Shown: positions 33,594 to 45,204 of the stretch, piece after piece | Layout: every line of letters starts with the position of its first letter | Position numbering within the stretch: position 1 is the first letter of the stretch | Assembly (NCBI RefSeq): GCF_907164915.1 | Contig: NC_061862.1 | Coordinates: 144,778,972 to 144,842,971, forward strand | Direction of reading: 5' to 3' | DNA from: Impatiens glandulifera | Lineage: Eukaryota; Streptophyta; Magnoliopsida; Ericales; Balsaminaceae | Length of the DNA: 64,000 nt | Notes under the pieces: generated by a model | The model's database searches: none | What the model was told of the DNA's origin: nothing | What the model saw: only the letters and a program-made list of their open reading frames with translations | Program-made: the position numbers and the translations under genes

Positions 33594-34432
33594 GTTAGCT
33601 CTGAGGCATTTGAAATCACAGTTCCCTTAAAACAGTTTCACCGTCTCCCGTTTGTGTATGAGAGTTTCATCGATGGCTGCTTTCCGGGATACAATGAAAC
33701 CTGTAATGAATTAGCACAGAAAAACTACTACAACAGCGAACTAGACAAAATTACCTAAATCACAATCATTGGGTTTCGTACAGAAATGGTCGAGTCAAGA
33801 AACTCGAAAAATACTCACAAGAACACTCAAAAGAACAAGGAAAGAATTTTAGAATTCTATAGTGAAAAGTAATAAAATAATGTGTGGAGAGGAATACAAG
33901 GTGAAGAGATATTTATAGTTGAAAATTAAAATCATAATCAATTATTTAATCCATTGGCCATTAATCCATCATTCATCCATCCAACGGTTATCCTTGTTTT
34001 TCTTTTCATCATCTTTGCAAGTTACCTCCAATAATAAGTATTTTGTAGTTACAATAGCAATTAACATAATTTGTTAATTACCTTATTCAATACATTAATG
34101 TTAATTGTAACAATTAACAAAATTCATTTTCATATGGATTAAATTTCACATTAATTAACAATGAATTTGATGTGAATTTCCTTTGGATTAGTTACACCTT
34201 AATTCACATTTGAATTTGGTGTGAATTTCATTTGAATTAATTTACATTAATTCACATTTGAATTTGGTGTGAATTTCATTTGAATTAAATTTTGAAATTA
34301 ATTCACATTTGAATTTGGTGTGAATTTCATTTGAATTAAATTTCACCGTTAATTCACATTTAAATTTAGTGTGAATTTCATTTGTCCAGATATCATTTCC
34401 ATTTAAATAATGGAATTAGTTTAACTCCAACA
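33594..34432 (-). mobile_element. Possible solo LTR
   Basis: In plus orientation runs TGTTAGCTC to AACTCCAACA, so on the minus strand it would be TGTTGGAGTT...CTAACA, a common LTR pattern. It contains LTR-like text (poly-purine CTCAAAAGAACAAGG, TATTTATAG near 33912, which may be the minus-strand processing region) and an internal tandem repeat. No 5-bp target duplication was found at these ends and no internal retrotransposon gene adjoins, so the call is tentative. Confidence 0.35.
34150..34385. repeat. Tandem repeat of about 50-bp units
   Basis: Four good copies and one diverged copy of a unit containing TTAATTCACATTTGAATTTG and GTGTGAATTTCATTTGAATT. It lies within the possible solo LTR. 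Confidence 0.88.
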
Positions 34433-34516
34433 ATACCAACTCCAAAATTTCAATTGGTACTGCTCATTTTATCGGTTCCCTTAAGGTTCTATTATCAAAT
34501 TTTAACCAGGTTAGGT

Positions 34517-36060
34517 CACTAGTAGAATTAGAGTTTTAGTAAAGGAGAACATACTCAATGTTAATAAAAATTATTAGCGTTGGTGACTTAACCGCCATGG
34601 TTAATAAAAATTATCAGCCACAACTTTCTTTGTCGGCGTCGTCGCTAATAATTTGGAATTCCCGCCAATATTATTAGCGACGGTTTTTGATGTGAATGTC
34701 GTGTCTAAAATTCAAGTTTCCCCGTCATTTTTTAAAATAATATTATCCACGACGATAGAATAATGTTGTGGCTAATAGTCTATAATATTAGCCACGATAT
34801 TATGTTATTGTCGTAGCTAATAGTCTTTATAATATCAGCCACGTCGATAGTATAATGCCGTGGATGATAATCTATATTATTAGTCACGGTATTATACTAT
34901 TGCCGTCCCTAATAGTCTTTAGACTATCAATGACCTACCAAAAAAATGTCATCGCTGATATTCATTTCCAATTAAGTTTCATGGCCTACAAATAGCACGC
35001 TCTTCTCTTGTTTCTCCCAAATAAGTGAAACTACTGATTTCCTTCTAACCAATATTCAATCGGGCTCTTCTCAATCTCTTCTGAGATATCTCCATCTTCA
35101 ATTGGTTAAAAGGAAATTGAAGATTTCTCAGAAGAGCACAATAATTTATTGGTTAGAAGCACATTGATTAAAGATCACAAAGAGAAATCAATTATTGCAG
35201 TCACTTAGCACGCTCCTCTCTCGTTTCTCATTAAGGAATTTTCTCAATGATCATCAATCTTTTCTGATATATCTCCATCTTAAATTGGTTAAAAGGAAAT
35301 TAAAGATGAAGATATATCAAAAGCGTCTGGTTGTCTATTGGTTAGAAGCACTTCTTCTTAAGGAATTTTTTCAATCATCATCAATATATTTTGGGAAATC
35401 TTCATCTTCAATTGGTTAGAAGGAATTTGGAGATTTTTCAGGAGAGCCTGATTGTCTATTGGTTAGAAGCATTTCTCCTTAAGGAATTTTCTCAATGATC
35501 ATCGATCTCTTCCGGGAACTCTCTATCTTCAATTGGTTAGAAGGAAATTGAAGATGGAGATTTCCCAAAAGAGCATGATTGTTTATTGTCTATTAAAGTT
35601 GTCCATCAATGTCGTAATTATTGAATGAGGTTTAATGATTATGGATTTGATTAAATAAGGTTTAATAATTTGGAATAATGTTCCATTAATATGGTCTTAT
35701 TTTATATATTAATCTCAACTCAAGATGATGTAAATTATTAAAATTTCATTGGTTATTGTTCCAATTTATCTTTGGTTATTGTTTCAATTAATATTTGGTT
35801 ATTTTATATGTTCCATTTTCTTTGTTTATTGTTTTATTTTTCTCTTAGATTTAATCACAACCCAAGATTTTATGATTACAAGTATGATAATTAAGACTAG
35901 TTTGGAAAGATGAGGTAAATTATTGAAATTTCATTCACTCTGTTTAGATTTTTTAGAATAGAAACATCCAATAACTTCCAATATATAAATGAAGTAAAAA
36001 CTATATATATATATATATATAAAGTAATTTAAAATCTAGAAATGAAATCTTCTCAAAAGA
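34517..36060 (+). mobile_element. CACTA-type 5' end (element D) with its own subterminal repeats
   Basis: Starts CACTAGTAGAATTAG at 34517 (preceded by T as in the other CACTA copies), followed to about 34945 by motifs such as TTATTAGCGACGG, ATTAGCCACG and CGTGGCTAATAG in both orientations, a third subterminal motif family. 35000-35600 then holds a tandem repeat. No 3' end matching this element was found, so its right limit is arbitrary. It may be a separate element or the outermost end of the composite that includes element E. Confidence 0.6.
35040..35600. repeat. Tandem repeat of about 115-bp units with internal inverted phrases
   Basis: Four to five diverged copies of a unit containing CTATTGGTTAGAAGCA, TTCTTAAGGAATTTTCTCAA and ATCTTCAATTGGTTAGAAGG. 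The phrases CTTCAATT and AATTGAAG within units can pair, and TCTTCTGAGA/TCTCAGAAGA occur as inverted mates near 35075 and 35125. Confidence 0.75.
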
Positions 36061-37254
36061 TAGAATAATTGAAGTAAGATCTAACATTAGTTTCGGCGTT
36101 ATGCCAAAGCCGACGTTAATAAAGATAAGTTACTGCCAAATCAAAACATTTTTTTGCAAAATATTATTAGTGTCGGTTGGATCACATCCTTTTCAGAGAG
36201 AGCTTATTTTAAAGTCAATTTAATTACTGTCAAATCAAAGCATTTTTTGCAAAATATTATTAGTGTCAAGGTTATGTTAAAGATGACGTTCATCTAAATA
36301 AATGTTAACGTCGGTTTTAGGTTAAAATCGACTTTAATAAATGAAATCTATTGTCGAAATCGAAACATTTTTTTGGAAAAGATTAGTAGCGTCGGATTTA
36401 CCCTAACGTTGACGCTAATATATTATATTATTAATGTCGGTTTTAAGGTAAAACGGATGTTAATATTCATTAAATGAATATTAACTCCGGCACACGATAA
36501 CGACGACGTTGATAATTATTTTATATAAATCCTGCACTTTTTTTCCTTTTTCCTTCTTCCTTCTTTCTTCTCCGCAGACGTCGTCTCCTCTCTCGCAGTT
36601 ATCCTCTCTATTGATTCCTTCCGTCGTTCGTCCGCCTTCCGTCGATCAGCCTGCTACCGTTCAGCCTGCCATCGTTGGCCCATCGTTCAGCCTGTCGCCG
36701 TTCATCCACTAGGTAACATTTTCTTCCATATATTTTATAGGCTACTAGGATTGATCTAAAAGATTCAATTTACCATTGAAGTAAGCAAATTTGATATTCA
36801 TACCAATTGTTTAATTTTATGTTGCACTAGATTTTCTTTGTCTTAAAATGAATCTTGATGTTATATTGAATTTATAGAATGCTAGGATGATTTAGAAAAT
36901 GATTAGTGTCTTTCATTTGCTGAATTTGTGGATTTCTATCTAGTCTTTAGGAAAATCATGTTTATGATGATTTAGGGGCTAATTCATACTTTTTGAATAG
37001 AACTTAGTTGGAACAAATAGTTATTACTATACACATTATGGATATTGTTTCACTAACATTAGGTTTGATTTATTGATAAATTTAGGTTGATATTATTGAT
37101 TTAGGTTTGAATGTTAGATCTATTTGATAAGTTGTTTGATTTTGGTTGATTTAGGTTGTTTGATTTTGTTTGATTTAAGTTGTTTGATTTGGTTTGTTTG
37201 ATTTAAGTTGTTTGATTTGGGTTGTTTCACTAGTAGAAATTATTTCTTCTGTAA

Positions 37255-37880
37255 CGACTTCTAGTAACGGCGCTCGAACGCCCTTACTAATATATTTTAT
37301 CAGTAACGGCTATGAAAAATCGTTACTATTATTAGGACATCAGTAACGGCTATGTAAACCGTTACAAATATTACTTAATTTAACGTTATTATTATTGCAT
37401 ATCTGTAACGGTTTTTCAATATGCCGTTACTAATATAGTGTCTGTAACGGTTATTGACAAAACCGTTACAGATATGCTTTCGATCATAACGTTCTTATTA
37501 TTGCATATCTGTAACGGTTTTGTCAATAACCGTTACAGACACTATATTAGTAACGGCATATTGAAAAACCGTTACAGATATGCCATTATTTATAACGTTC
37601 TTATTATTGCATATTAGTAACGGTTTCGGAACAAACCGTTACAAATGGGTTATCTGTAACGGTTGCCTCAATAACCGTTACAGATAAGCGAGCCGTCACT
37701 TCATTCTCATTCCAATATCTGTAACGGTTTTCACCATAACCGTTACTGATAATACTTAAATATAACGTTTTGGATCAGGTATCTGTAACGGTGTCTCAAT
37801 AACCGTTACAGATATTGGAAAGGAAGACGAAAAGACGGTTGACTATCTGTAACGGTTTCCAAAAGCCGTTACAGATAGTC
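37255..37880. repeat. CACTA F 5' subterminal inverted-motif array
   Basis: Around twenty ATCTGTAACGGTTTT and AACCGTTACAGATA motifs; several adjacent pairs are long near-palindromes (for example 37498-37546). The same motif in opposite order forms the 3' array at 44565-44990. Confidence 0.88.
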
Positions 37881-38320
37881 TATAATTAACCCGCGAACTC
37901 TTTCTTTTCTTTCTTTTCTTTCTTTTCTTTTCTTCCTCCGCGCTTTCGCTCCTCTTCTTCCCGATCAGCGCCGCCGTCTGTTGAAGTCGCCGTCGTCCGC
38001 CGTCTGTTGAAGTCGCCTCCAGGTAAGTTTGCTTCCCCTATTCTTCCTTCATCGATCATCGAGAACCGCTGCTCTGTCTCTGCGACCACTTGTTTCCAAC
38101 CGCCGATCATCGATTCTATATTCTTCTGCCGATCATCGATTCTCAGCGACCACTTGTAAGTTTCTGAATCATATTTATATTCAAAGTAGAAATAGATTAA
38201 TTTTATCAACTGTTTAGGGTTTAACGTATATATATATAGGAAACGTATATATTTACTTAATCAGAATCAGATTTACTTTAGGATTTAGGGTTTGGATTCT
38301 GATATAGGTTTTGGAGTGGG

Positions 38321-38968
38321 ATAACCTAGAATTCGAAGGAAGAAGGAAGTGAAAGACTACTGCTCGGCTTAAGCGAATCTTGTAAGTCTTGAAAACATTC
38401 CTCTATTGTCCAAAAATTTGATAGTGAATGAAAACGACTTTCTATCTGTCCATGCTTTGCTTTTTTTTTTTAATATATATTATGACCTAGATTTTGTTTG
38501 TGTTGGACGAGTCTTGTAGACAACTTTGAATGCTTCAAATGAATTGAAAACATTGATTCTGGTGAAAATCTTAAGATTTTGTTGTGCAGGTTTATGTTCT
38601 TAAGATGATTTTGTCAGTGCCTTTGGTAGTTCTGAATAAGATTTTGTAGAAATGCTGCTAGTCATGAATAAGAATGTTTAGATTGTGTAGAAAATGGTTT
38701 AAGTTGTTGTTTTGAACTGTGTCATATTATATGAGTTTGGCTTAAAATCTCATTTTGCATATTTAAGTTTGTTTTTGATGTTCTGTGTTGACATTATATT
38801 TTGGATTAGTGTTAAGGAATTGTGTATTAGTTTATAGAATGATGCAGAGTTAAATCAAGAAAAATAATAATAATAATAACTTGAAATTGGTTTGTATCTG
38901 CTGTTGCTGTAGATAAAGGACAGGTCAAAAGAAAGTAGTCTTTCACTTCCTTCTTCCTTCTAGGTTAT
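38321..38968. repeat. Inverted repeat pair in the CACTA F intron
   Basis: Left arm 38321-38360 and right arm 38935-38968 are reverse complements over 34 bases except for a 6-base insertion (ATTCGA) in the left arm; key phrase GGAAGTGAAAGACTAC. About 574 bases lie between. It may be a small nested fold-back element or an intronic stem. Confidence 0.8.
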
Positions 38969-39230
38969 AGTAATTAGTTCGTATCTGATTCTATTGATTA
39001 TACTGGGTTTTTTGCATTTGGACAGATGGGTTGATTGATATATAGGGTTAGTTATTTAGTAATTAGTTGATTCGATTTTATTTCTCTATTTGGCAGATAA
39101 TTTTGAATTTTGCCCTGTTTGAAGTTGTCCCTCCTGTTGAGTGTCTAACGCAGCTTCTCTTTCAAATCCAGGTTAGTTCTTTATAATGAATGTTCGATAG
39201 TTAGATTTTATAGCATTATTGTTAGATTAT

Positions 39231-39380
39231 TTGTATGTTAGGCTGCTAGATGATTGAATGTTGGAAATTTTGATGTAAGATTATTTCGGTTTGTTAGGCT
39301 GCTAGATGATTGAATGTTGGAAATGGTGATGTTAGATTATTTCGGTTTGTTAGGCTGCTAGATGATTGAATGTTGGTTTA
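39231..39380. repeat. Short tandem repeats in the CACTA F intron
   Basis: A 45-50 base unit with GTTAGGCTGCTAGATGATTG and AATGTTGG repeated three times. It is followed to 39600 by many ATTGTTAGATTA-like phrases. Confidence 0.8.
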
Positions 39381-39683
39381 TTTGATGTTAAAGTAAGTGA
39401 AATAATTTGAATCTTAGATTATTGGATGGTTAGATAAAGTTTGATTATTTGAATGTTAAATTATTGGATTGTTGGATTAAGTTAGATTATTCGATTGTCA
39501 GTTTAAGTTGAATTATTCTATTGTTAGATTAAGTTAGATTATTTGAATGTTAGATTAATTGATTATGTTAGATTATGTTATATTATGGGATTGTTAAATT
39601 ATTGAATTGTACATTCTGATTAGGTTATGATATTGCAATGAATTAATTATATGTTAAATAATTGGACTAGTTAGGTTTTGCTA

Positions 39684-42341
39684 ATGGAAGTCCCAGACAA
39701 AACATGGATGACTATACTTCGTACTGATCCTAAATATAGTGAGGGGGTTGACAAATTCATAGAATTTGCTGAAAAGTCTACGGGTAGATCATCGATTGCA
39801 TGTCCTTGTGTAAGGTGTGCAAATCGAGTATATGAGAATAAGAGCGTGGTTAGATCCCATCTGATTGTATACGGAATAAGACAAAATTATGGTTTTTGGT
39901 ATTTTCACGGTGAAAAGAGATCAATTGAACGTCAAATTGTAAATGATGTTACCGAGAATGTGGAGGAAGATGAATCAGATGATGAAATTGAAGACGAACC
40001 GATCAATGAACCACCAACTAACGCGACTATCATGGAAGACGGACCTGTTGAAGTTTGTGAGGATCATCTGATGGAAGATATTATTGCTGAGAATCATCTA
40101 ATGGAAGATATTATTGCTGATTTGTACCCTAATGTCAACATTGATAATGAACGGCCTAGTGAAAATGAGGCTCCCGTTGATGATGCTAATACATTTTACA
40201 AATTGTTGGACGATTCGAAACTACCTGTGTATGAAGGTTCTCGCATTTCCAAAGCCTCAACTCTTCTTAAACTTCTTCACATCAAGAATGTAGGTCAGTG
40301 GACAAACACGTCATTTGATTTATTGTTGAGTTTATTGAAGGAAGAAATATTGCCAAGTCATAATCAACTACCTAATTCGTATTATGAGTGCAAGAAATTC
40401 ATTAAAGACATGGGCCTATCGTACGAAACAATTGACGCGTGTAAGAATGATTGTATGCTTTTTCGTAAAGAGGATAAGGATTTGCAGCAATGTAAAGTTT
40501 GTGGGCTTTCTAGGTGGAATGTCAATAAATCTAATGGTGCAATTCGAACGAAGGTGAATGGTAAGTATATAGCCAACAAGTCGCTGCGCTATTTTCCATT
40601 AAAACCGAGGTTGCAAAGATTATACATGTGTTCCAAAACTGTTCCACACATGACTTGGCATAAAGATAACAATCCCGAAGATGATGTGTTGAGGCATCCT
40701 GCTAATTCAATGACATGGAAGACCTTTGATAACTTGTACCCAAATTTCTCAACAGAACCTCGAAATGTGCGACTTGGTTTGGCTAGTGATGGTTTTCAAC
40801 CTTTTGCTAGCGGAAAAACATCGTACAACATTTGGCCAGTTATTCTAATCCCTTACAACGTCTCTCCTACCACATGTATGGATAAAAATAATTTTTTTCT
40901 TTCAATGCTCATTCCAGGACCAAAAAGTCCCGGTGATTGTATTGACGTATTTCTAGAGCCACTTATTGAAGAGTTGACGGAATTGTGGAATATCGGTGTG
41001 AAGACATACGATGCAAGCAGAAAACAATATTTTAATTTACGGGTAGCTCTTATGTGGACTATTAATGATTTTCCGGCTTATGCAAATTTGTCTGGATGGA
41101 GTACAAAGGGTAAATTGGCATGTCCGTCTTGTAATCAGAACACCGCGTCTTTGAGGTTAACAAATTGCCAGAAGGAGTGTTACATGAATCATCGACGATT
41201 CCTCCCGTCTAATCATCGATGGCGCAAAGAGACCGATACGTTTGACGGGCATACGGAGCATAGAGATCCTCCTGTACTATTATCGGGTTCCGAAATTCAA
41301 TTGCAAGCGCGAGATCTAAAGGAAATTTGTTTGACAAAGTACTTGCCTAAGAAAACGAAAGTTATACATGAATCCCGAGGTGATAATTGGAACAAATTCA
41401 GTATATTCTTTCAATTGCCTTACTGGAAATCTTTGATGTTGAGACATAATTTGGATGTAATGCATATTGAGAAGAATATATGTGATAGTTTGTTGGGAAC
41501 TTTAATGAATTTCAAAGAAAAGACCAAGGATGGAATTAAAGCAAGGAAAGATTTGGTCATAATGAACATAAAACATTCATTACATCCGGTTGAAGTTGAT
41601 GGTGTTCTTCGGTGTCCGCCGGCCCCCTATGCATTGTCCTCAGAACATAGGAAACGTTTATGTCAGTTTTTGAAAGATATTAAAATGCCCGACGGTTTTT
41701 GTTCAAATATTGGGGCGTGTGTAAACATGGAGGAGAAAAAAATATCAGGATTAAAGAGTCACGATTGTCACATTCTATTACAATATCTCCTTCCACTAGC
41801 TACACGTGGCCTACTTCCCGATGATGTGTACGATGCCGTGGTGAATTTAGCAAGGTTCTTTCGGTTGCTTTGCCAAAAAAGTTTACAACGCGGGCAATTG
41901 GAAACATTACATGACGACATTGTCTTGACACTTTGCAAATTGGAGAAGATCTTTCCACCTTCTTTCTTCGATATTATGGTGCATTTGCCAGTTCATTTAG
42001 CTTTTGAAGCTTGTCTTGGAGGGCCCGTTCAGTATCGATGGATGTATCTAGTTGAACAATATATGAGCACACTCAAGAAATACCTTAGGAACAGGAACTT
42101 TCCAAAAGGTTCAATCAGCGAGAGTTACCTTTTGAATGAGAGTATGAGCATGTGTGCCCGATATTTGGACGATCAAGAGTCAAATGATGAATCCATAAAT
42201 ACAAGTACAACATTCTCCATTTTCATCACTACGGAAGACTTATCTAATGGCACATCCTACACATATGAACCGGGTGATCGTGAGCGTGCTCATTGGTACA
42301 TTTTAAAAAATTGTCGCGAAGCTGAAGAATATTATAAGTAA
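39684..42341 (+). CDS. CACTA transposase (TNPD type), open, without DUF4216
   Basis: Single uninterrupted exon of 885 codons from ATG 39684 (MEVPDKTWMTI, the same start as the copies at 13174 and 50701). Order of domains: Transpos_assoc (IACPCVRCANRVY, about residues 35-50), acidic linker, KNVGQWTNTSFDLLL, CKVCGLSRW, LGLASDGFQPF, Transposase_21 (NIWPVILIPYN, MLIPGPKSPGD, WTINDFPAYANLSGW), HNLDVMHIEKNICDS, DUF4218 (LKSHDCHILLQYLLP, SFFDIMVHLPVHLAFEA, YRWMYLVEQYMSTLK). It would cut and move the element by binding its ends. The DUF4216 exons present in copy B are deleted; only a tail phrase (WKIVTPINPRYSN) survives near 42400 and is not in frame with the best splice. It is the only open transposase in the window. 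Confidence 0.9.
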   Translation: MEVPDKTWMTILRTDPKYSEGVDKFIEFAEKSTGRSSIACPCVRCANRVYENKSVVRSHLIVYGIRQNYGFWYFHGEKRSIERQIVNDVTENVEEDESDDEIEDEPINEPPTNATIMEDGPVEVCEDHLMEDIIAENHLMEDIIADLYPNVNIDNERPSENEAPVDDANTFYKLLDDSKLPVYEGSRISKASTLLKLLHIKNVGQWTNTSFDLLLSLLKEEILPSHNQLPNSYYECKKFIKDMGLSYETIDACKNDCMLFRKEDKDLQQCKVCGLSRWNVNKSNGAIRTKVNGKYIANKSLRYFPLKPRLQRLYMCSKTVPHMTWHKDNNPEDDVLRHPANSMTWKTFDNLYPNFSTEPRNVRLGLASDGFQPFASGKTSYNIWPVILIPYNVSPTTCMDKNNFFLSMLIPGPKSPGDCIDVFLEPLIEELTELWNIGVKTYDASRKQYFNLRVALMWTINDFPAYANLSGWSTKGKLACPSCNQNTASLRLTNCQKECYMNHRRFLPSNHRWRKETDTFDGHTEHRDPPVLLSGSEIQLQARDLKEICLTKYLPKKTKVIHESRGDNWNKFSIFFQLPYWKSLMLRHNLDVMHIEKNICDSLLGTLMNFKEKTKDGIKARKDLVIMNIKHSLHPVEVDGVLRCPPAPYALSSEHRKRLCQFLKDIKMPDGFCSNIGACVNMEEKKISGLKSHDCHILLQYLLPLATRGLLPDDVYDAVVNLARFFRLLCQKSLQRGQLETLHDDIVLTLCKLEKIFPPSFFDIMVHLPVHLAFEACLGGPVQYRWMYLVEQYMSTLKKYLRNRNFPKGSISESYLLNESMSMCARYLDDQESNDESINTSTTFSIFITTEDLSNGTSYTYEPGDRERAHWYILKNCREAEEYYK

Positions 42342-42520
42342 GTCCATTAATGTCATTATGCACAACAAGTCTTTTACTCTACAGATATGGCATCAAGGCT
42401 TGAATGGAAAATTGTGACACCAATAAATCCCCGTTATTCTAATTAAGGTTGAATTATTTTCTATGAAGAGTTACTTGTAAATTTGTCTTATAAACATTAC
42501 ATTCAATATTTGTAGCTATC

Positions 42521-44270
42521 ATGGCACCTAAAAGAATGCAAGGTAAGAGTTTAAGCAGCGCGCTACACGACCTTGTACGAAGGACCGAGGAGCATTCAGA
42601 AGATCCCGTGCAATTGTGTAACTCTGTCGGGGAAATTGACTTGGACCTTGATGATGTTATGAATGTTGATAGTGTACCCAACACTATCCCCGGTGATGAT
42701 GATGATGATGAGACACAGCCCCCGTCTGAGGAGCAAGATGGAGGTACTTGTGTTTTTGCTTAAGTTAGTTGTTGTGATCCTATATAATTTTTTGTTTAAT
42801 TTTAGGATCTATTTCGAGAAGGAGACGGGGCAAGAACAAGAATAAAGCTGTTGGTAGATTGCAAGCGGGGCAAAAGATGACTCTTCAATTTAACCCTGTT
42901 GATGGTAAACCAATGTGCGAGAATAGGACAGCTTGGTCGAGGCATATTGGGAGTGTCATTCGAGACTCCAATGCACTACCTCATAGGACTTTGCGTTGGT
43001 CGGACCTGAGCTCCACACAGCTAGATCACATATGGATGGCTATCACGGTTTATAACTTTTTATATTATTAAGTCCATTATGTATTCAACACAATCTATAA
43101 TCGTATTTTAATGTTAACTATTTAGGATCCTTTCGTGGCTGTGGGGGATGACATCAACAACTATCGAAGACAGTTTATTTCAATCCAACAAATTATGGGA
43201 TAGATGGAGATGTCATTGGAACACCATGTACATTAAATCCCGTGAAGGTGACGAGCAAGCGATTAGGGCAAATCCCCCTCCCGAGATCGAAATTAGTGAT
43301 TGGAATTATCTACTTGATCGTCGCTTTCTCACGCCAGAATTCAAGTTAATTAATGTGTTTATAAATAGCTCTTACATTAATCATTCATTAAACACAAATG
43401 TTTTCTTATTTGCAGAAAACAAGTGCTGTGAAAGCGCAAAATAGGTCGCATGTTGTGTACAAGAATCATGCGGGCAGCATCTCATTTTCGCAAGTGGAGA
43501 AGCAAATGGTTCGTTTTATCATTGAATAACAAAGTTTATAATGTTATTACGTTTTTATTAATAATTAAATTTGTACAGGAGAAGACTACCGGTACGTCGC
43601 CTAATTTTGCAGAATTATTTCTGCACACTCATACAAAGAAACCGACTCTGCAAGATCCAAATCCGGAGGTTCCCCCTATTATTCAAGAAAAAGTGGTAAG
43701 TCGTGTTTATTAGTTATATTTCTTTTATTTATTTTATGTATGTATATAATCGAATGTAATTTGTGTTTGTAGACTGCCTTGCGAACTGCTATAGAAGAAG
43801 ACCCGAATATAAATGAATTGCAGTTGGCTGAGTGCGCATTCGGGTCTTAGGGACATGGGCGAGTTGTGGGTTTGGGCTCCGGTGTCACACCTAGATCTTT
43901 TAGACCCGATGCTCGTGGTGGTACTAGCACACAACGCGGTGACACGCAAAATGCACTTTTACTTGAGGAGATACAGAGGATGCGAGAGGAGCGTGAAGCT
44001 GAGAAGCTTCAGTCACGGAGAGAGCGCGAAGAAGCCTTACTCGAGCGTCAAATGGAGCGTGAGGAAGCACAAAGGCAGCGTGAAATGGAGCGCGAAGAGT
44101 TATTGATGCAGCGTGAAGATGAACGTGAAGAAGCTCGAAGGGAGCGTGAGAGAATGCGGGATGAGATGCTTGAGATGAGATCGACAATGAACTTCTTATT
44201 ATCCAGGATTCCCCGTGATCAACTTCCACCTGCCCCTCCCACTCGAGATGATGCACCTCCTACTTAGAGA
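42521..44270 (+). pseudogene. CACTA F second gene (TNPA-like), broken
   Basis: Exon 1 42521-42743 (MAPKRMQGKSLSSALHDLV, acidic end DDDDDE), exon 2 42806-43047 (RRRRGKNKNKAVGRLQAGQK, NRTAWSRHIG), exon 3 from 43126. Compared with the copy at 1-1447, exon 3 lacks two bases near 43171 (frameshift, stop at once after IMG) and the donor after TTCAAG near 43344 has lost its GT. The last exon has a TAG at 43848-43850 before the coiled coil of ERQMEREEAQRQREMEREE repeats (43960-44200). Its partner copy has the same TAG, so that stop predates their separation. No full-length product is expected. Confidence 0.8.
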
Positions 44271-44564
44271 TGATCCCCTTCCTCGTGATCGTCGCTTTCC
44301 CACTTCAATTCTGGTCAGTTGAAATGTAATTTGAAATACGTTAATTAATGGTTTGTTAATTTGTGATATGATTGTAGTTTTTGGATGGATTATAGTTTTT
44401 GGATGGATTGGAGTTTGTGGATGATTATTGTTTTGAATTAATGATTGTATTTTTGGGGTTTTGGTTATTGATGATTGTAGTTTTTGGTTTTGGTTATTGG
44501 TTATATTAATGATTGAGGTTTAAAATAGGTAAAAATTTGTAAAAAAAAAAAACTATTAGGGTTT

Positions 44565-44990
44565 AGTAACGGTTAAATAATTACAAAAACCGTTAATAAA
44601 AATCTAACTGTAACGGTTTAAGAAATAAAAAACCGTCTCAGAAACAAAACGAGCATCTGTAACGGTTTTCGATAACCGTTACAGATAAAATCAGTCTTTT
44701 AGTAACGGTTTTTAGCCGACTAAAACCGTTACTGTTGTTCCGTTACTATCTGTAACGGTTTTATAAAACCGTTACAGATGCTCATGTTGTTTCTGTGACG
44801 GTTTTTTACACGGCTAGAACCGTTACTGTTATTCAATGACTATCAGTAACGGTTTTCGAACGCCGTTACTGATACCTGTGAAGTTTCTGTAACGTAATTT
44901 TTTGTAACGATTGGTAACGGTTTTATGTGCCGTTACAAATAAGTTTCAGTAACGGCGTTCGATGCTTTCAGTAACGGTTTTAGCCCTTAC
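44565..44990. repeat. CACTA F 3' subterminal inverted-motif array
   Basis: GTAACGGTTTT and AAAACCGTTAC motifs, homologous to 1791-2215 with scattered changes. Confidence 0.88.
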
Positions 44991-45204
44991 TAATACCCTT
45001 TTTTCTACTAGTGAATTTGATAAGTTTAAGTTTGATTTTGGTTGATATTATTGATTTAGATTTATTTTTGATTTAGGTTGATAAATATTATTGATAAATT
45101 TAGGTTTTATTTGATATATTTCCAAATAATGTTTGCTGATAGACTGTCGTTGTTGTTTATTTTCAGTTTTACCGCTTAGAATCAAATAAGTATTCGAGAT
45201 TTAC

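Larger units (their letters stand above)
37228..45013 (+). mobile_element. CACTA transposon F, full length, 7.8 kb
   Basis: Terminal inverted repeats CACTAGTAGAAA (37228-37239) and TTTCTACTAGTG (45002-45013). Subterminal arrays of CTGTAACGG and CCGTTACAG motifs lie at 37255-37880 and 44565-44990. Between them: a CT-rich leader (37890-38020, with a 20-base phrase CCGCCGTCTGTTGAAGTCGCC-like given twice), a 1.6-kb intron, an open transposase (39684-42341) and a TNPA-like gene (42521-44270). The flanks left (GTT TTT-like) and right (AAT TTG) do not give a clean 3-bp duplication. Near identity with 1-2239 shows that the family amplified recently. Confidence 0.92.
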
